From Sphingobium sp. DEHP117 (GTDB taxonomy: Bacteria; Pseudomonadota; Alphaproteobacteria; Sphingomonadales; Sphingomonadaceae), in NCBI RefSeq assembly GCF_030867385.1, contig NZ_JAPFBJ010000004.1, positions 186,001 through 250,000 on the forward strand: DNA of 64,000 bases, in the 5' to 3' direction. Position 1 is the first letter of the stretch. Each line of letters begins with the position of its first letter. Under the pieces are notes generated by a model that saw only the letters and a list, made by a program, of their open reading frames with translations, did not search any database and had not been told where the DNA came from. The position numbers were made by a program, and so were the translations under genes. Positions 17,211-26,716 of the stretch are shown one piece after another.

Positions 17211-17669
17211 TCAGTATAAGTCCGCGCCGTCCGCGATCAGCTCGTCCATTGCCTTCGAGCGAGTCTTGTCTCGTGCAGACTTGTACGCGAACACGTCCTC
17301 GGCCTGGAGCCGCCGATGCCGTCCCACCATGCTGTGCGGTATGTCTCCTTTCTCGATCAGCCTGATCAGGTAGGGGCGGGACATGTTGAGCAGGTCCGCT
17401 GCCTGCTGCGTTGTCAGCATCTGCTGGATCGGCACGAGCGTGACGGCATCCCCACTTCCAATGTGACGCAGCAGCTCCAGGAACAGATCCGACATCGCCG
17501 GTGTCAGGGTGATTTCAACCGGCTTTCTGGTCTTGGGATCCGGTATATGCAGCTTGGCTTCGCCGGCCTTCTGTGAGGCCAGGATACGCCGAAGCTGGTT
17601 GGCGATCTGGCGATCGTCGGCAGAGGGCAGCCTGTTGCCAAAAGGCAAGGCGTTGGCTGGCAGTGTCAT
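17211..17669 (-). CDS. Excisionase-type HTH protein (orphan antitoxin-like)
   Basis: 152 residues from ATG 17669, which follows GGAGAGAAACG; the longer frame to 17723 lacks this site. The C-terminal MerR/excisionase-like HTH reads MLTTQQAADLLNMSRPYLIR, then GRHRRLQAEDVFAYK. This type is usually an antitoxin with a PIN-like toxin gene right behind it. Here the next gene is convergent, so the partner is missing. Confidence 0.72.
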   Translation of the reverse strand: MTLPANALPFGNRLPSADDRQIANQLRRILASQKAGEAKLHIPDPKTRKPVEITLTPAMSDLFLELLRHIGSGDAVTLVPIQQMLTTQQAADLLNMSRPYLIRLIEKGDIPHSMVGRHRRLQAEDVFAYKSARDKTRSKAMDELIADGADLY

Positions 17670-17762
17670 CGTTTCTCTCCGCTGATGGATATATCCCTTA
17701 GCACATATTCGCAATAAACGCAACCTCGCTATGCATCCGTGTTCTGTGTGGATCGGTGTCCA

Positions 17763-17775
17763 TGAGGCATAAAAC
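17763..17775 (+). repeat. Half copy of the 19321-19350 palindrome arm
   Basis: TGAGGCATAAAAC is identical to 19322-19334. The second arm is not conserved here. The two copies flank the DUF433/DUF5615 and PemK-like TA modules. Confidence 0.4.
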
Positions 17776-17778
17776 GGG

Positions 17779-17949
17779 ATGACGGTCTATTCGGTTCTGG
17801 GCCGCCTTGATGGAGGCGACAGCATTGATGACATCCTCGCCGATAATCCGCACCTGACCCGCGCGGCCCTCGAAACCGCGGCGCTATACGCGCGGACCCA
17901 CCCGATGATGGGAAGGCCGGGCGGACGGCCATGGGCCAAAGCCGCTTGA
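17779..17949 (+). CDS. Short DUF433-like antitoxin, probably 5'-truncated
   Basis: 56 residues: MTVYSVLGRLDGGDSIDDIL, ADNPHLTRAALETAALYAR, then a short tail. DUF433 antitoxins (about 75 residues) end with this kind of helical part, but the usual N-terminal strands are absent. It overlaps the DUF5615 toxin start by 19 bp, the normal arrangement of this TA pair. The truncation point is next to the palindrome half-copy at 17763. Confidence 0.6.
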   Translation: MTVYSVLGRLDGGDSIDDILADNPHLTRAALETAALYARTHPMMGRPGGRPWAKAA

Positions 17950-18302
17950 AGCTATTAATTGACGAATGTCTCTCGCCGCAGCTGGCGGCGAGCATGACGC
18001 GATTCATCCGCGCGACATGGGCCCGCCTTGGCGAACCCGATCATGTCGTTCTCGCCCGTTGCCTTGCCGAGGATCGGGTGATCGTCACCGAGAACGCGGT
18101 CGATTTTCGGAAATTGGTCGCCCGCCAGGAAATCCACCCTGGTCTGATCGTCTTGCCGAGTGTTGCGCGCGAACGCTCGCTTGCTTTGCTACTTGCGGCG
18201 ATCGCCCATTTGAAAACCCTGGGCACGCCGGGTGACGTGATCGTCAATCATGTCCTTGAAGTTGGCGTAGCGGGCCAACTCGCTATGTTTCCGCCGCCCT
18301 GA
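17931..18302 (+). CDS. DUF5615 PIN-like toxin
   Basis: 123 residues. KLLIDECLSPQLA gives the first PIN acidic cluster, and VIVTENAVDFRKLV matches the usual TxDxDF-type motif with N and D. Ends VAGQLAMFPPP. It pairs with the preceding DUF433-like gene. If the antitoxin is truncated the pair may be inactive. Confidence 0.82.
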   Translation: MGQSRLKLLIDECLSPQLAASMTRFIRATWARLGEPDHVVLARCLAEDRVIVTENAVDFRKLVARQEIHPGLIVLPSVARERSLALLLAAIAHLKTLGTPGDVIVNHVLEVGVAGQLAMFPPP

Positions 18303-18391
18303 GCCGCAATTTACCATCACCGCAGTTTGATGGACCTTGCGATGTTATACCGTGGTCAATCGGCGTCGATTTGCAATCGGAAGTTGCAAAA

Positions 18392-18428
18392 ATGGCCATA
18401 TTTGCTATATTGCCCATAATGCCATTGA
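18392..18428. promoter_or_regulatory. AT-rich promoter/operator of the PemK-like TA module
   Basis: ATGGCCATATTTGC is followed by the near-mirror TATATTGCCCATAATG, giving an imperfect palindrome about 12 bp before the antitoxin start. It is AT-rich within GC-rich DNA. Autoregulation is likely. Confidence 0.4.
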
Positions 18429-18439
18429 GGAGTAACGCC

Positions 18440-18745
18440 ATGGCCCAGGCCAAGCAAATTGAGCGCAAGCGTGTGCCACTTACCAAATTCCACAATGCCA
18501 CCGGCGAATATCTCGACATGGCGTTGCATATGCCGATCATTCTGACCAACCACGGCCGCAAGCGGCACATCGTCGCCGACAGCGCTTATTTCGAACGAAT
18601 CGAGGCACTCGCCCGGGGCAATGTCCTCAAGGCCATGGACATCGAGGTCGCATCGAGCTTCGATATGCCTGACGAGTTGCGCCGACAGATCCTCGCCACC
18701 CAGCCCAGCGACGAGGAAATTGCCAGTGGCAAGTGGAACGATTGA
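18440..18745 (+). CDS. Antitoxin of a PemK/MazF-like module
   Basis: 101 residues from ATG 18440 (GAGGAG at -12). The N-terminal half (VPLTKFHNATGEYLDMAL, then PIILTNHGRKRHIV) resembles Phd/YefM DNA-binding domains. It overlaps the next gene by 20 bp, so the pair is translationally coupled. Confidence 0.75.
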   Translation: MAQAKQIERKRVPLTKFHNATGEYLDMALHMPIILTNHGRKRHIVADSAYFERIEALARGNVLKAMDIEVASSFDMPDELRRQILATQPSDEEIASGKWND

Positions 18746-19124
18746 CGATCTGCGCATCGGGCAAGTCCTGCGCTACGTCTACCTGTTCCGCGAAGAAGCT
18801 GCTGCCGGTCGCGACGAAGGCGTCAAGGAACGTTTCGTCATCGTTCTGCACGTCGACCCTGCGCGTGGCCGCGTCTATGTCCTGCCGGTGACCACCAAGG
18901 GTGATGGCAAGCCTGGCGCGATCCCGCTCCCTGCCGAAGTCGCTGCGGCCGCTGGACTCGATCCGACCTCCTCGGTGCTGGTTTCCGAATATAACCATTT
19001 TCAATGGATGGGTTTTGACATTCGTCCAGTTGGCGAAGGTTTCATCGCCGGTCGTTTGCCGCCTGGCTTCACCGCAAAGATTCGCGCGGCTGCCGTTGGG
19101 GCGGTGCCGATCAACCGCGACTGA
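18726..19124 (+). CDS. PemK/MazF-like toxin
   Basis: 132 residues from GTG 18726, inside the antitoxin end. QVLRYVYLFREEAAAGRDEG, then RFVIVLHVD and YVLPVTTKG fit the SH3-like MazF/PemK fold, a sequence-specific mRNA interferase. The first start in the long frame (18621) would overlap the antitoxin by 125 bp and is unlikely. Confidence 0.75.
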   Translation: MASGTIDDLRIGQVLRYVYLFREEAAAGRDEGVKERFVIVLHVDPARGRVYVLPVTTKGDGKPGAIPLPAEVAAAAGLDPTSSVLVSEYNHFQWMGFDIRPVGEGFIAGRLPPGFTAKIRAAAVGAVPINRD

Positions 19125-19472
19125 CCAAAAGAATAGAAAGCCGGCTCGCGTCTACCGAGCCCAATAAGCGGCCAATGTGGTTGGCATCAGCAGCGCGAAT
19201 ATCTTCGCAAGGCCCTCGATGCCCAGCAAAAGCGGTAGAGCCACAAACGTAGGCTGTCGCGTCAGCGTGCCGGACGTTCACTGAGGCCAAGCGGCGAGGA
19301 TCGACCGCTTCATTTTGCCCGTGAGGCATAAAACCGTCTTTATGCCTCACGCCACGACAACCGCTCCCGTGCAGTCGTGCCAGCGCCGGGAATATCCTGA
19401 AATTGTGAGGGGAGGGGGGCTGGAGTGGTTGAGCCGAAGGGCTCGGCCATTCCGGCTTTCAGGAGCACTCCC
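19125..19472. other. Gap with palindrome and G tract, no gene seen
   Basis: 348 bp between the PemK-like toxin and the ParB-like gene. It holds the perfect palindrome at 19321-19350 and a GTGAGGGGAGGGGGG tract at 19405-19419. I see no supported coding sequence. Confidence 0.6.
19321..19350. repeat. 30-bp perfect palindrome, 12-6-12
   Basis: Arms GTGAGGCATAAA and TTTATGCCTCAC flank a 6-bp centre ACCGTC. Long arms with a six-base centre are typical of tyrosine-recombinase core sites. It is followed by no T run, so a terminator is less likely. Half a copy lies at 17763. Confidence 0.55.
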
Positions 19473-21422
19473 ATGAACACACTCGAAATGATCTCTTTGG
19501 TCAAGTTGCGCTTGTCCGAAGCCAATGTCCGCAAGAACGACAGCAACCTCTTCATCGAAGAGCTTGCCGCCAACATCGAGGCCAAGGGCCTCCTCCAGAA
19601 CCTGATCGTCGTACCCGCCAAGAAACGGGGCATGTTCGATGTGACCGCAGGCGGTCGCCGCCTGCGCGCGCTCAACTTTCTCCTGGAAGAGGGCAAGTTG
19701 CCCAAGGATCATCCGGTCGCCTGCCGCGTGCTCGACATCGATGCCGCCGAGCAGTCCGAACTGTCGCTGATTGAGAATGTTATCCGGCTCGACATGACGC
19801 CGACCGATGAAATCCGCGCCTACAAGCACTTCGTCAATGAAGGCAGCGATCTGGACGCGATCGCCAAACGCTTTGGCCGCACCCGCCGCTTTATCGAAGG
19901 CCGCCTGCGTCTTGCCGACCTTGCCGATCCGATCTTCGCCGCGCTCGAGGAGGGCAAGATCACCCTCGACGTCGCCAAGGCCTATGCCACCACCCCCAAC
20001 CACGATCGGCAGATGATGGTCTGGAATGAGCTGTCGGACAGCTGGCAGGGCAACAACCCGGATTCCATCCGCCGCATGGTCACGCACAGCGCGATCCGCT
20101 CATCGTCACCAATGGCGAAACTCGCGAGCGAAGCGGACTACCTCGCGGCCGGCGGCAAGATCGAGCGGGATCTCTTCACCGAAGACGGCGGTGAGACCTG
20201 GATCGATGCTGAAATCGCCCAGCGCATCGCCGGCGAGAAGCTGCAGGCTTTCGCAACCCAGATCGCCGAAACCTCCGGCTATGCCTGGGTCCGGCCCGTT
20301 CTCGAGACCCGGATTCCCTACAGTGCGACCGAGGACCTTCATCAGGTCCACCTCGAACCGGCACCGCTCAGCGAAGAGGAACAGGCCGAAGCCGACCAGC
20401 TCCTTGAGACGATCTCGGCGCTCGAAGCGGAAAGCGAAGGGCTCGATGAGGACGACGAGGTTGCGGCCGCCGACTTCCAGACCCGCTGGGACGCCGCATC
20501 AAATGCGTACGACGCCCTCCATGACAAGCCGCTTGAGCGCCGCAAGGCGCGCGGCAGCGATGCCCCGGACGGTGCCAGCGGGACAAGGGAGGGCGGCGCG
20601 CCATTGTCAGCGCCCAAGCCGCTGTCGCAAAAGCTGGTCGAGGAACTCGCCGTCCAGCGCCGCGATATCCTCGCGGTCAATCTCGCGTCGAATCCGGCGA
20701 TCGCGCTCGACTATCTGATCTTCGCCATTGCCGACACCCGTTCCCACTACAGCGCCCAGGGTCTTGGCACCTCGATCCGGGCATCCTCGCCCTCGCTCTA
20801 TCTCGCAACCTATCCCGAATCCCCGGCGCATACGCTGATGGCCGACATGCGCGAAAATCTCGATCTTTCCTGGACCGAACATGACCGCACCATCGACCGA
20901 TTTGCGGCGTTCAGCGCGCTCGACGACGATGCCAAGGCAAGCTGGCTTGCCTGGTGTGTGGCGAAGACGCTCGAGGCCAGTATGGGCGTGCCCAAGAAGC
21001 CCGGTCAGGCCGGTCCCGAGCCGATTGACATGCACGATCACCTGGGCGCACTCATGGACATCAGCGTGGCGGGGCACTGGCGCCCGACCTCGGCCAACTA
21101 TTTCGACAGGGTGAGCAAGCAGACCCTGCTCGCGCACGTCACCGAGGTAGGCGGGCCGACCATGGCGGCAAGCTTCATGGGCTCGAAGAAGGGCGACCTC
21201 TCGGCTTCTTGCGAAAAGCTGTTCGCCGGCGAAACCATCGTCGCACCCGAGGTCAAGCAGGCCGCGCTCGCCTGGGTGCCCGAAGCCATGCGGTTCCGGG
21301 TACTCGCAGCCAGTGAACCGGAAGCCGGGGACGTGGGCGAGCCGGAACTCGAGCCCGATGCAGACGAGCTGGACCCCGCCGAAGAGCAAGGCGCCGAGCA
21401 CGACGACACCGTCGACGCCTGA
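19473..21422 (+). CDS. Large ParB-like nuclease-domain protein
   Basis: 649 residues from ATG 19473 (AGGAG at -10). The N-terminal ParB/Srx domain includes TAGGRRLRALNFL (about 54-66) and ENVIRLDMTPTDEIRAYKHF, then an HTH (DAIAKRFGRTRRFIEGRLRL). The rest is a long poorly known region with an acidic C-terminus. Plasmid proteins of this size differ from segregation ParB and often sit with GHKL and ArdC genes. Function is unknown. A G-rich tract lies 54 nt upstream. Confidence 0.85.
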   Translation: MNTLEMISLVKLRLSEANVRKNDSNLFIEELAANIEAKGLLQNLIVVPAKKRGMFDVTAGGRRLRALNFLLEEGKLPKDHPVACRVLDIDAAEQSELSLIENVIRLDMTPTDEIRAYKHFVNEGSDLDAIAKRFGRTRRFIEGRLRLADLADPIFAALEEGKITLDVAKAYATTPNHDRQMMVWNELSDSWQGNNPDSIRRMVTHSAIRSSSPMAKLASEADYLAAGGKIERDLFTEDGGETWIDAEIAQRIAGEKLQAFATQIAETSGYAWVRPVLETRIPYSATEDLHQVHLEPAPLSEEEQAEADQLLETISALEAESEGLDEDDEVAAADFQTRWDAASNAYDALHDKPLERRKARGSDAPDGASGTREGGAPLSAPKPLSQKLVEELAVQRRDILAVNLASNPAIALDYLIFAIADTRSHYSAQGLGTSIRASSPSLYLATYPESPAHTLMADMRENLDLSWTEHDRTIDRFAAFSALDDDAKASWLAWCVAKTLEASMGVPKKPGQAGPEPIDMHDHLGALMDISVAGHWRPTSANYFDRVSKQTLLAHVTEVGGPTMAASFMGSKKGDLSASCEKLFAGETIVAPEVKQAALAWVPEAMRFRVLAASEPEAGDVGEPELEPDADELDPAEEQGAEHDDTVDA

Positions 21423-21496
21423 TCCAAAACCAGTGCAACGCAGTCGCGGTCCGAGAGGTCCGCGGCTACGCGGCCGTGCTCCCAGGGATAACTGTC

Positions 21497-23176
21497 ATGA
21501 CCATATTGACCAAATTGCGCGCCCAGGTTTCTCCGCAAGCAATCTCCAAGGTGACCCGGATCTTCAACGGCACCCTCGACGACATCTTCAACGAACTCTT
21601 CCAGAACGCCCGGCGTGCCGGCGCCACGCGCGTCGTTGTCACCGCCGAACATGGCCCGGATACCTGCCTGATCACCGTCAGCGACGACGGTGACGGCATT
21701 GCCGATCCCGCCGACCTGGTCTCATTGGGCCAATCGGACTGGTCCGATGAGTGCCGCGCCCGCGAGGATCCTGCGGGCATGGGCTTCTTCAGTCTGGCTG
21801 GCCTAGACACCATCGTGAGTTCAAGCAGCGCGGCGGGCGCCTTCACGCTTGCGATCGCGGGCGATGCCTGGACGGGTGAGGCCGATATCGATCTGCTCCC
21901 GTGGGAGGGGCCGATGGGCACGCGGATCGCCTTTTCGTTCGTCGCCCAGCCCGACGGCAAACTCGAGCGCACGATCGCAACCGCGGCGCGCCATTTCCCG
22001 CTACCGGTCATCTACAACGGCAAGCCGCTCGAGCGCGCCGATTTCCTGGCTGGGGCGGAACAGATCGTCGAGCGCGGAGGATACCGCATCGGCGTCTTTC
22101 GCGACATCAACCTCGATCATGTCGATCGCATCAATTTCCACGGCCTCACCATCCGCCACAAGCTGCCGTCGATCAAGGAAGTCCACCACACGCTCTGGAG
22201 CGTCAAAGTCGACATCGTGGATGCGCCCGAACTGGTCCTTGTCCTTCCTGCGCGCAAGGAAATCTTCCGCAATGACGCACTTGAGACGCTCGTCGACCTG
22301 TGCCGCGAGGCCATCTTCGAGACGATCAGGCTGCAACCCCTTCATCGTCTCTCATTCGATGACTGGCTTTTGGCGCAAAGCTGCGATCCCGACTTTCCCG
22401 AGGCCGCGCGCGAACTGCCGCCCTGGGTCGCCTATTGTGCCCGTGACCAATATCGTGAGGTACCCAAATATACTGCGGTTACCGGCAAGGCAGCGATCTT
22501 CACCGAAGAGGATGCCTGCGGTTCCATCACCTTCGCGCGCTTACTCGCCTGTTCGCGAGGCGACACGGCCGATCTCGAACCACACCAACTTTCCGGTCCA
22601 CTGCCACTAACCTTCTTCAGCCCGGTGCGCCAGTTCGCGGGTTACCCCTGGTATGATGCGCTGCCGACCTATCATTCCACAGAAAATGTCATGCTCGATG
22701 CAGAAGATGCTCCCGTTGACGATCAAGCCGGCCTTGCCACGATAAGACCAGACCGGATCATACTGGGTTTCGAAGATCAGAGCGGTGCAAAGCTCAACCT
22801 GGATACCGACTTCTGGATTGCGGAGGACGACAGCTGCTGGTCCGATCCCGACAATGCGCGCATCGCGCTCACGCGCGGATCGAAGCTCGATCCCTCCGAT
22901 CTTACCGAGCTCATCATCGACGCGATCTTCTGTCCTTCGGACGATTCCGACGCCGACAGTTATGACACCCAGGAGACCCGCTTCCGCCACGACGCGGCGG
23001 TCCAGGCGCACACCATCCTCGAAGGTGAGGATGCGGCGATCCTCGCTGGAATCCGCATGGCCTTTGCCGACCGGATCGCCTGGCGCGTGCCGCACGGGCG
23101 AACGCTTCGGCTTTCATGGACCGATGGAAAAGGGGAGCTCGAACTGCTTGGCGCTTCAGGGGGGTCTGCAGCATGA
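21497..23176 (+). CDS. GHKL (Hsp90/MutL-type) ATPase
   Basis: 559 residues from ATG 21497. The Bergerat fold is clear: N box DDIFNELFQNARRAGA (about 29-44), G1 ITVSDDGDGIAD, and G2 DPAGMGFFSLAGL. There is no kinase or MutL C-terminal domain I recognise. Its stop overlaps the ArdC-like start (ATGA), so the two are coupled. It may be an accessory factor for establishment or defence evasion; that is inference. Confidence 0.85.
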   Translation: MTILTKLRAQVSPQAISKVTRIFNGTLDDIFNELFQNARRAGATRVVVTAEHGPDTCLITVSDDGDGIADPADLVSLGQSDWSDECRAREDPAGMGFFSLAGLDTIVSSSSAAGAFTLAIAGDAWTGEADIDLLPWEGPMGTRIAFSFVAQPDGKLERTIATAARHFPLPVIYNGKPLERADFLAGAEQIVERGGYRIGVFRDINLDHVDRINFHGLTIRHKLPSIKEVHHTLWSVKVDIVDAPELVLVLPARKEIFRNDALETLVDLCREAIFETIRLQPLHRLSFDDWLLAQSCDPDFPEAARELPPWVAYCARDQYREVPKYTAVTGKAAIFTEEDACGSITFARLLACSRGDTADLEPHQLSGPLPLTFFSPVRQFAGYPWYDALPTYHSTENVMLDAEDAPVDDQAGLATIRPDRIILGFEDQSGAKLNLDTDFWIAEDDSCWSDPDNARIALTRGSKLDPSDLTELIIDAIFCPSDDSDADSYDTQETRFRHDAAVQAHTILEGEDAAILAGIRMAFADRIAWRVPHGRTLRLSWTDGKGELELLGASGGSAA

Positions 23177-23981
23177 CCCGCCATCCCCGACCTGACGTCG
23201 CCCAGACGATCACCGATCTCATCCTCAGCAAGATCGAGACCGGCACTGCGCCCTGGCTCAAACCCTGGTCGGCGCTAAGCCAGCGCCCGCTGCGTCATAA
23301 TGGCGTTCCTTACGCGGGAATCAACGTCTTTTTCCTTTGGGCGGTTGCCGAGAGCCGCGGGTTCTCCAGTCCCTATTGGATGACCTACCGCCAGTCAGCC
23401 GAGCTTGGCGGCCAGGTGCGCAAGGGCGAAAGCGGCTCGTTCAGCGTCTTCTATTCGACCGCGCACAAGACCGACACCGATCGGCAGACCGGTGAAACCA
23501 GCGAAAAAACGATCCGTTTCATGAAATGGAACCATGTGTTCTGCGCCGACCAGATCGACGGTCTTCCGGCCCATTATCACCCGGCACCGCCCGATCCTGC
23601 GGCCATCGGCGCCCTCTCGGCGAGAGCACAAGCCTTTCTGGATGCGGTGCCGATCAAGGTCATCCATGGCGGCGACAGCGCTTACTATTCGCCGCTCGTC
23701 GATACGGTCTGCCTGCCGCATCCGTGGGCTTTCCATTCGATCGAAGCCTATTTCTCCACAAGGGCCCATGAGATTTCACACGGCACTGGTCATGTGTCGC
23801 GGCTCAACCGCCAGTTCGGCAAGCGCTTCGGCGACGATGCCTATGCGTTCGAGGAACTGGTCGCCGGCCTCGCGCAGTCGATTCTCTGCGCCGAATATGG
23901 CCTGCCCAACGAATTGCACGACAGCCATGCCGCCTATGTCGGGCATTGGCTCGCCTTATGGCGAGGTGAGCATAACGCCAG
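23173..23981 (+). pseudogene. ardC: ArdC-like antirestriction protein, 5' part, split by RIT element
   Basis: From ATG 23173 it reads an N-terminal ssDNA-binding region typical of ArdC (IETGTAPWLKPWS, then YAGINVFFLW and SPYWMTYRQSAELGGQVRKG). The metallopeptidase part has HEISHGTGH and FEELVAGLAQS. After LALWRGEHNA the frame enters the RIT element and stops at 24006. Removing the element and one GCCAG copy joins it in frame to 27808-27925. ArdC protects incoming plasmid ssDNA from restriction; the HExxH site is intact here but the C-terminus is lost. Confidence 0.9.
23977..23981 (+). repeat. Target-site duplication of RIT element (left)
   Basis: GCCAG, repeated at 27803-27807 right after the element. 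Confidence 0.8.
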
Positions 23982-24014
23982 TAATCGCGAGGTGTCGATA
24001 ATGTGAAGGAACGC
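23982..24014 (+). repeat. Left terminal inverted repeat of RIT element
   Basis: 33 bp, starts TAATCGCGAGGTGTCG and ends GAAGGAACGC. Identical to the reverse complement of 27770-27802. Confidence 0.92.
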
Positions 24015-24122
24015 AGTTTCAGTGTCTGAAATGCGCAGAATTGCGACGTTATCTGACGGGCTTTGCTCCGCATTATTTCTCGACGAACCTCTGCGGTCGT
24101 TTGACCAGCAGAGGAGCCGTCA

Positions 24123-25355
24123 ATGCCGAATACCGATTGCGAACTGATCTCCGAACTCAGATCCGTACTGACCAGCCAACGATACAGCCCGGTGGTGGCC
24201 GGGAACTACTGCGCCTATGCGCGCGGGTTCCTCGACTATCTTGCCCGGCGCAGCATCCCGATCGCGGAGGTGACCGAGGCGCAGGTGGGGTACTATTTGC
24301 ACCATGCGATCACGATGTTCCGCAAACGTCATGGCCGACCACCAGGGCCGTGTTGGCACTCCATTCCGCGTTCTGGAATCCACGCCCTACTGCGGCTTGC
24401 ACAGGGCCGTTGGCCACCCGCGCCCAAAGCGACATGTGCTGCTGACACGCTGCGCTTTACGATTTGCGACGAATACGAGATCTGGCTGCGCGAGGAGCGG
24501 GGCCTTGCGGAGCGCAGCATCTACGCATTGATGTGGGAAGGTCGGAACTTCCTGACCTGGCAGCTTGATCGATGCGGCGTCGACAGCCTGGTGGAAATGA
24601 GCGTCGGCGACATCGACCGTTACATGGATATGCGCAGCCCGCACCAAACGCGCAAATCGGTGAAGGACGTGGCGGAGCGTCTTCGCTCGCTGTTGCGTTA
24701 TCTGCACCGTACGCGCCGCACCGCAATCGACTTGTCGCCGCACGTCATCGCCCCGCTATTGTATGCCTATGAAGGGGTGCCCTCGATCCTGGAGCGCGAT
24801 CAGATCGCCGCCGTTCTGGAAACCGCGAGCAAAGACACAACGCCTATCGGGCTCAGAGATCAGGCGATCCTGCAACTGCTGGCGACTTATGGTCTGAGGT
24901 CCGGCGAAATCCGCAATCTGAAGATCGAGGATATTGACTGGCGGACGGAATCGATCCGCATCCTCCACACCAAGACCCGTGCCTGTTCCTATCTGCCGTT
25001 GATGGCTCCGGTGGGCGAAGCCATCCTCAGCTATCTGCGCTCGGGACGACCGCAGACCGACGCCCGCGAAGTGTTCGTGCGGACCCGTGCACCCTATGGA
25101 AGGCTCCGGGTGCTGCATAGTGCCGTCTTCCGGCGAATCCGGGATGCCGGGGTCAAGCCACCGGGGAAGTGTGGGCCACACATCTTCAGACATGCCCGCG
25201 CGGTCGAGATGCTGCGCGCCTCGGTCCCGCAAAAGGTGATCGGCGATATGCTGGGTCATCGTTCGACGGAATCTACCGCTCCGTATCTCAAGCTGGCAAC
25301 CGAAGACCTGCGGGCCATCGCGCTCGACGTTCCGGGATCGGAGGTGCTGTCATGA
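24123..25355 (+). CDS. ritA: RIT tyrosine recombinase A
   Basis: 410 residues, ATG preceded by GAGGAGCC. Catalytic signature: YGLRSGEI (Arg), HIFRHARAVEML (His-x-x-Arg), LGHRSTESTAPYLKL (His and Tyr). First gene of the trio, overlapping ritB by ATGA. The three proteins are thought to act together in transposition of the element. Confidence 0.93.
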   Translation: MPNTDCELISELRSVLTSQRYSPVVAGNYCAYARGFLDYLARRSIPIAEVTEAQVGYYLHHAITMFRKRHGRPPGPCWHSIPRSGIHALLRLAQGRWPPAPKATCAADTLRFTICDEYEIWLREERGLAERSIYALMWEGRNFLTWQLDRCGVDSLVEMSVGDIDRYMDMRSPHQTRKSVKDVAERLRSLLRYLHRTRRTAIDLSPHVIAPLLYAYEGVPSILERDQIAAVLETASKDTTPIGLRDQAILQLLATYGLRSGEIRNLKIEDIDWRTESIRILHTKTRACSYLPLMAPVGEAILSYLRSGRPQTDAREVFVRTRAPYGRLRVLHSAVFRRIRDAGVKPPGKCGPHIFRHARAVEMLRASVPQKVIGDMLGHRSTESTAPYLKLATEDLRAIALDVPGSEVLS

Positions 25356-26716
25356 CGCCATGGCCCGATCCCGAACGACTGTTGATCGCGCGCTATCTCG
25401 CGGACCTTGGCCTGCGCAGCAAGAACAGCCGCACCTATTACAAACAGGTGCTCTACAGCTTCCAGGACGTCGCCGCGCGCCACACCGAACTCGGCCAAGA
25501 TGTGCTGGTAGCCTGGTTGCGGGCGTGGTCCGACCGTTGGACAGCGACGACGCTGCTCCACCGCACCCGCATTATCGACCGGTTCCTCGATCACCTTGTG
25601 CAAACCGGGGCGATCCACCGCAATCCCGTCGTCGTCCTGCGCAAGGAGTGCAACGTCAAGCAGTGCATGCCGGTCTGGCGCGCTCTGGCTTCACGCGATC
25701 CAGAACAAGCCCTTGCCGAACTGCATCAGCCCAAACCGTTCGGCAGCGTGCTGGGCGCGATCATGGCCGAGCACGTTACGCTGATGCGCAACAGGGGGTA
25801 CAAATATACCACGCAGCCTGTGTGGCTTTTGCGGTTCGACCGGTTCCTACAGCTGAACCCGGCGCTGCAGGATGAACCGATCGGGGTGATGCTCGAACAC
25901 TGGGCGGCGGCGAAGGCCACGCGCAATCATCCTGCCGAATGCGAAAAGCTGAAGCGCGTCCTTGCGAAGATACTCCGCCACCGGGATCCGTCGATCCCAC
26001 CGCGCCGACCGGACCCACGTCCGGGGAAGGAAGTGGCCAAACAATGGCGCAAACCTCATATCTATACGCCCGCCGACGTGCAGCATATGCTCGACATTGC
26101 TCGCTCTTACCCCTCTCCGCGAGCGTCGCTTCGCCCGTTGAGTGTCTACACGATGCTTCTGCTCGCCTATTGCGCGGGCCTGCGGCGCAGCGAGGTTGCC
26201 CGCCTTGATCTGGGGGATGTTGATCTTCAGGGCGGCACGATCACTATACGGCAGACCAAGTTCTACAAGACAAGGATACTGCCGCTGCCCGACACTGTGA
26301 TGGCCGAACTTCGGGCGTACATCGATGTGCGGCGTCGCGCGGGTGCCCCGCAGGATCCGAGGTCAGGTCTGTTCTGGCACGAGCAGCGGAGCGGCCGCTA
26401 TACGAAGCAAGCCGTCGCCTGGCTGCTCGTTGACGTCATACGCCGTGCCGGGCTGAAGCCACCGCAGGGGCGAACGGGACCGCGTTTGCACGACCTGCGC
26501 CACTCGATGGTCGTGAACCGGATCCTCGAATGGTACAGGACGGGCATCAACCCGCAGGACCGTCTGCCATTCCTCGCGACCTACCTCGGCCACCGGGATA
26601 TCAACTCTACGCTGGTCTACATCACGGTCACCCAGGATCTGCTGCATTACGCAAACGAGCGGTTCCGCATGGTGGGCGCACCTTGCCTCAGCATGGAGCG
26701 GGAGGTGCAGACATGA
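25352..26716 (+). CDS. ritB: RIT tyrosine recombinase B
   Basis: 454 residues from ATG 25352, overlapping the ritA stop. Catalytic signature: YCAGLRRSEVARL, LHDLRHSMVV, YLGHRDINSTLVYI. It has an insertion around residue 400 (LEWYRTGINPQDRLPFLATY), a feature that separates RitB from the other two. Overlaps ritC by ATGA. Confidence 0.93.
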   Translation: MTPWPDPERLLIARYLADLGLRSKNSRTYYKQVLYSFQDVAARHTELGQDVLVAWLRAWSDRWTATTLLHRTRIIDRFLDHLVQTGAIHRNPVVVLRKECNVKQCMPVWRALASRDPEQALAELHQPKPFGSVLGAIMAEHVTLMRNRGYKYTTQPVWLLRFDRFLQLNPALQDEPIGVMLEHWAAAKATRNHPAECEKLKRVLAKILRHRDPSIPPRRPDPRPGKEVAKQWRKPHIYTPADVQHMLDIARSYPSPRASLRPLSVYTMLLLAYCAGLRRSEVARLDLGDVDLQGGTITIRQTKFYKTRILPLPDTVMAELRAYIDVRRRAGAPQDPRSGLFWHEQRSGRYTKQAVAWLLVDVIRRAGLKPPQGRTGPRLHDLRHSMVVNRILEWYRTGINPQDRLPFLATYLGHRDINSTLVYITVTQDLLHYANERFRMVGAPCLSMEREVQT

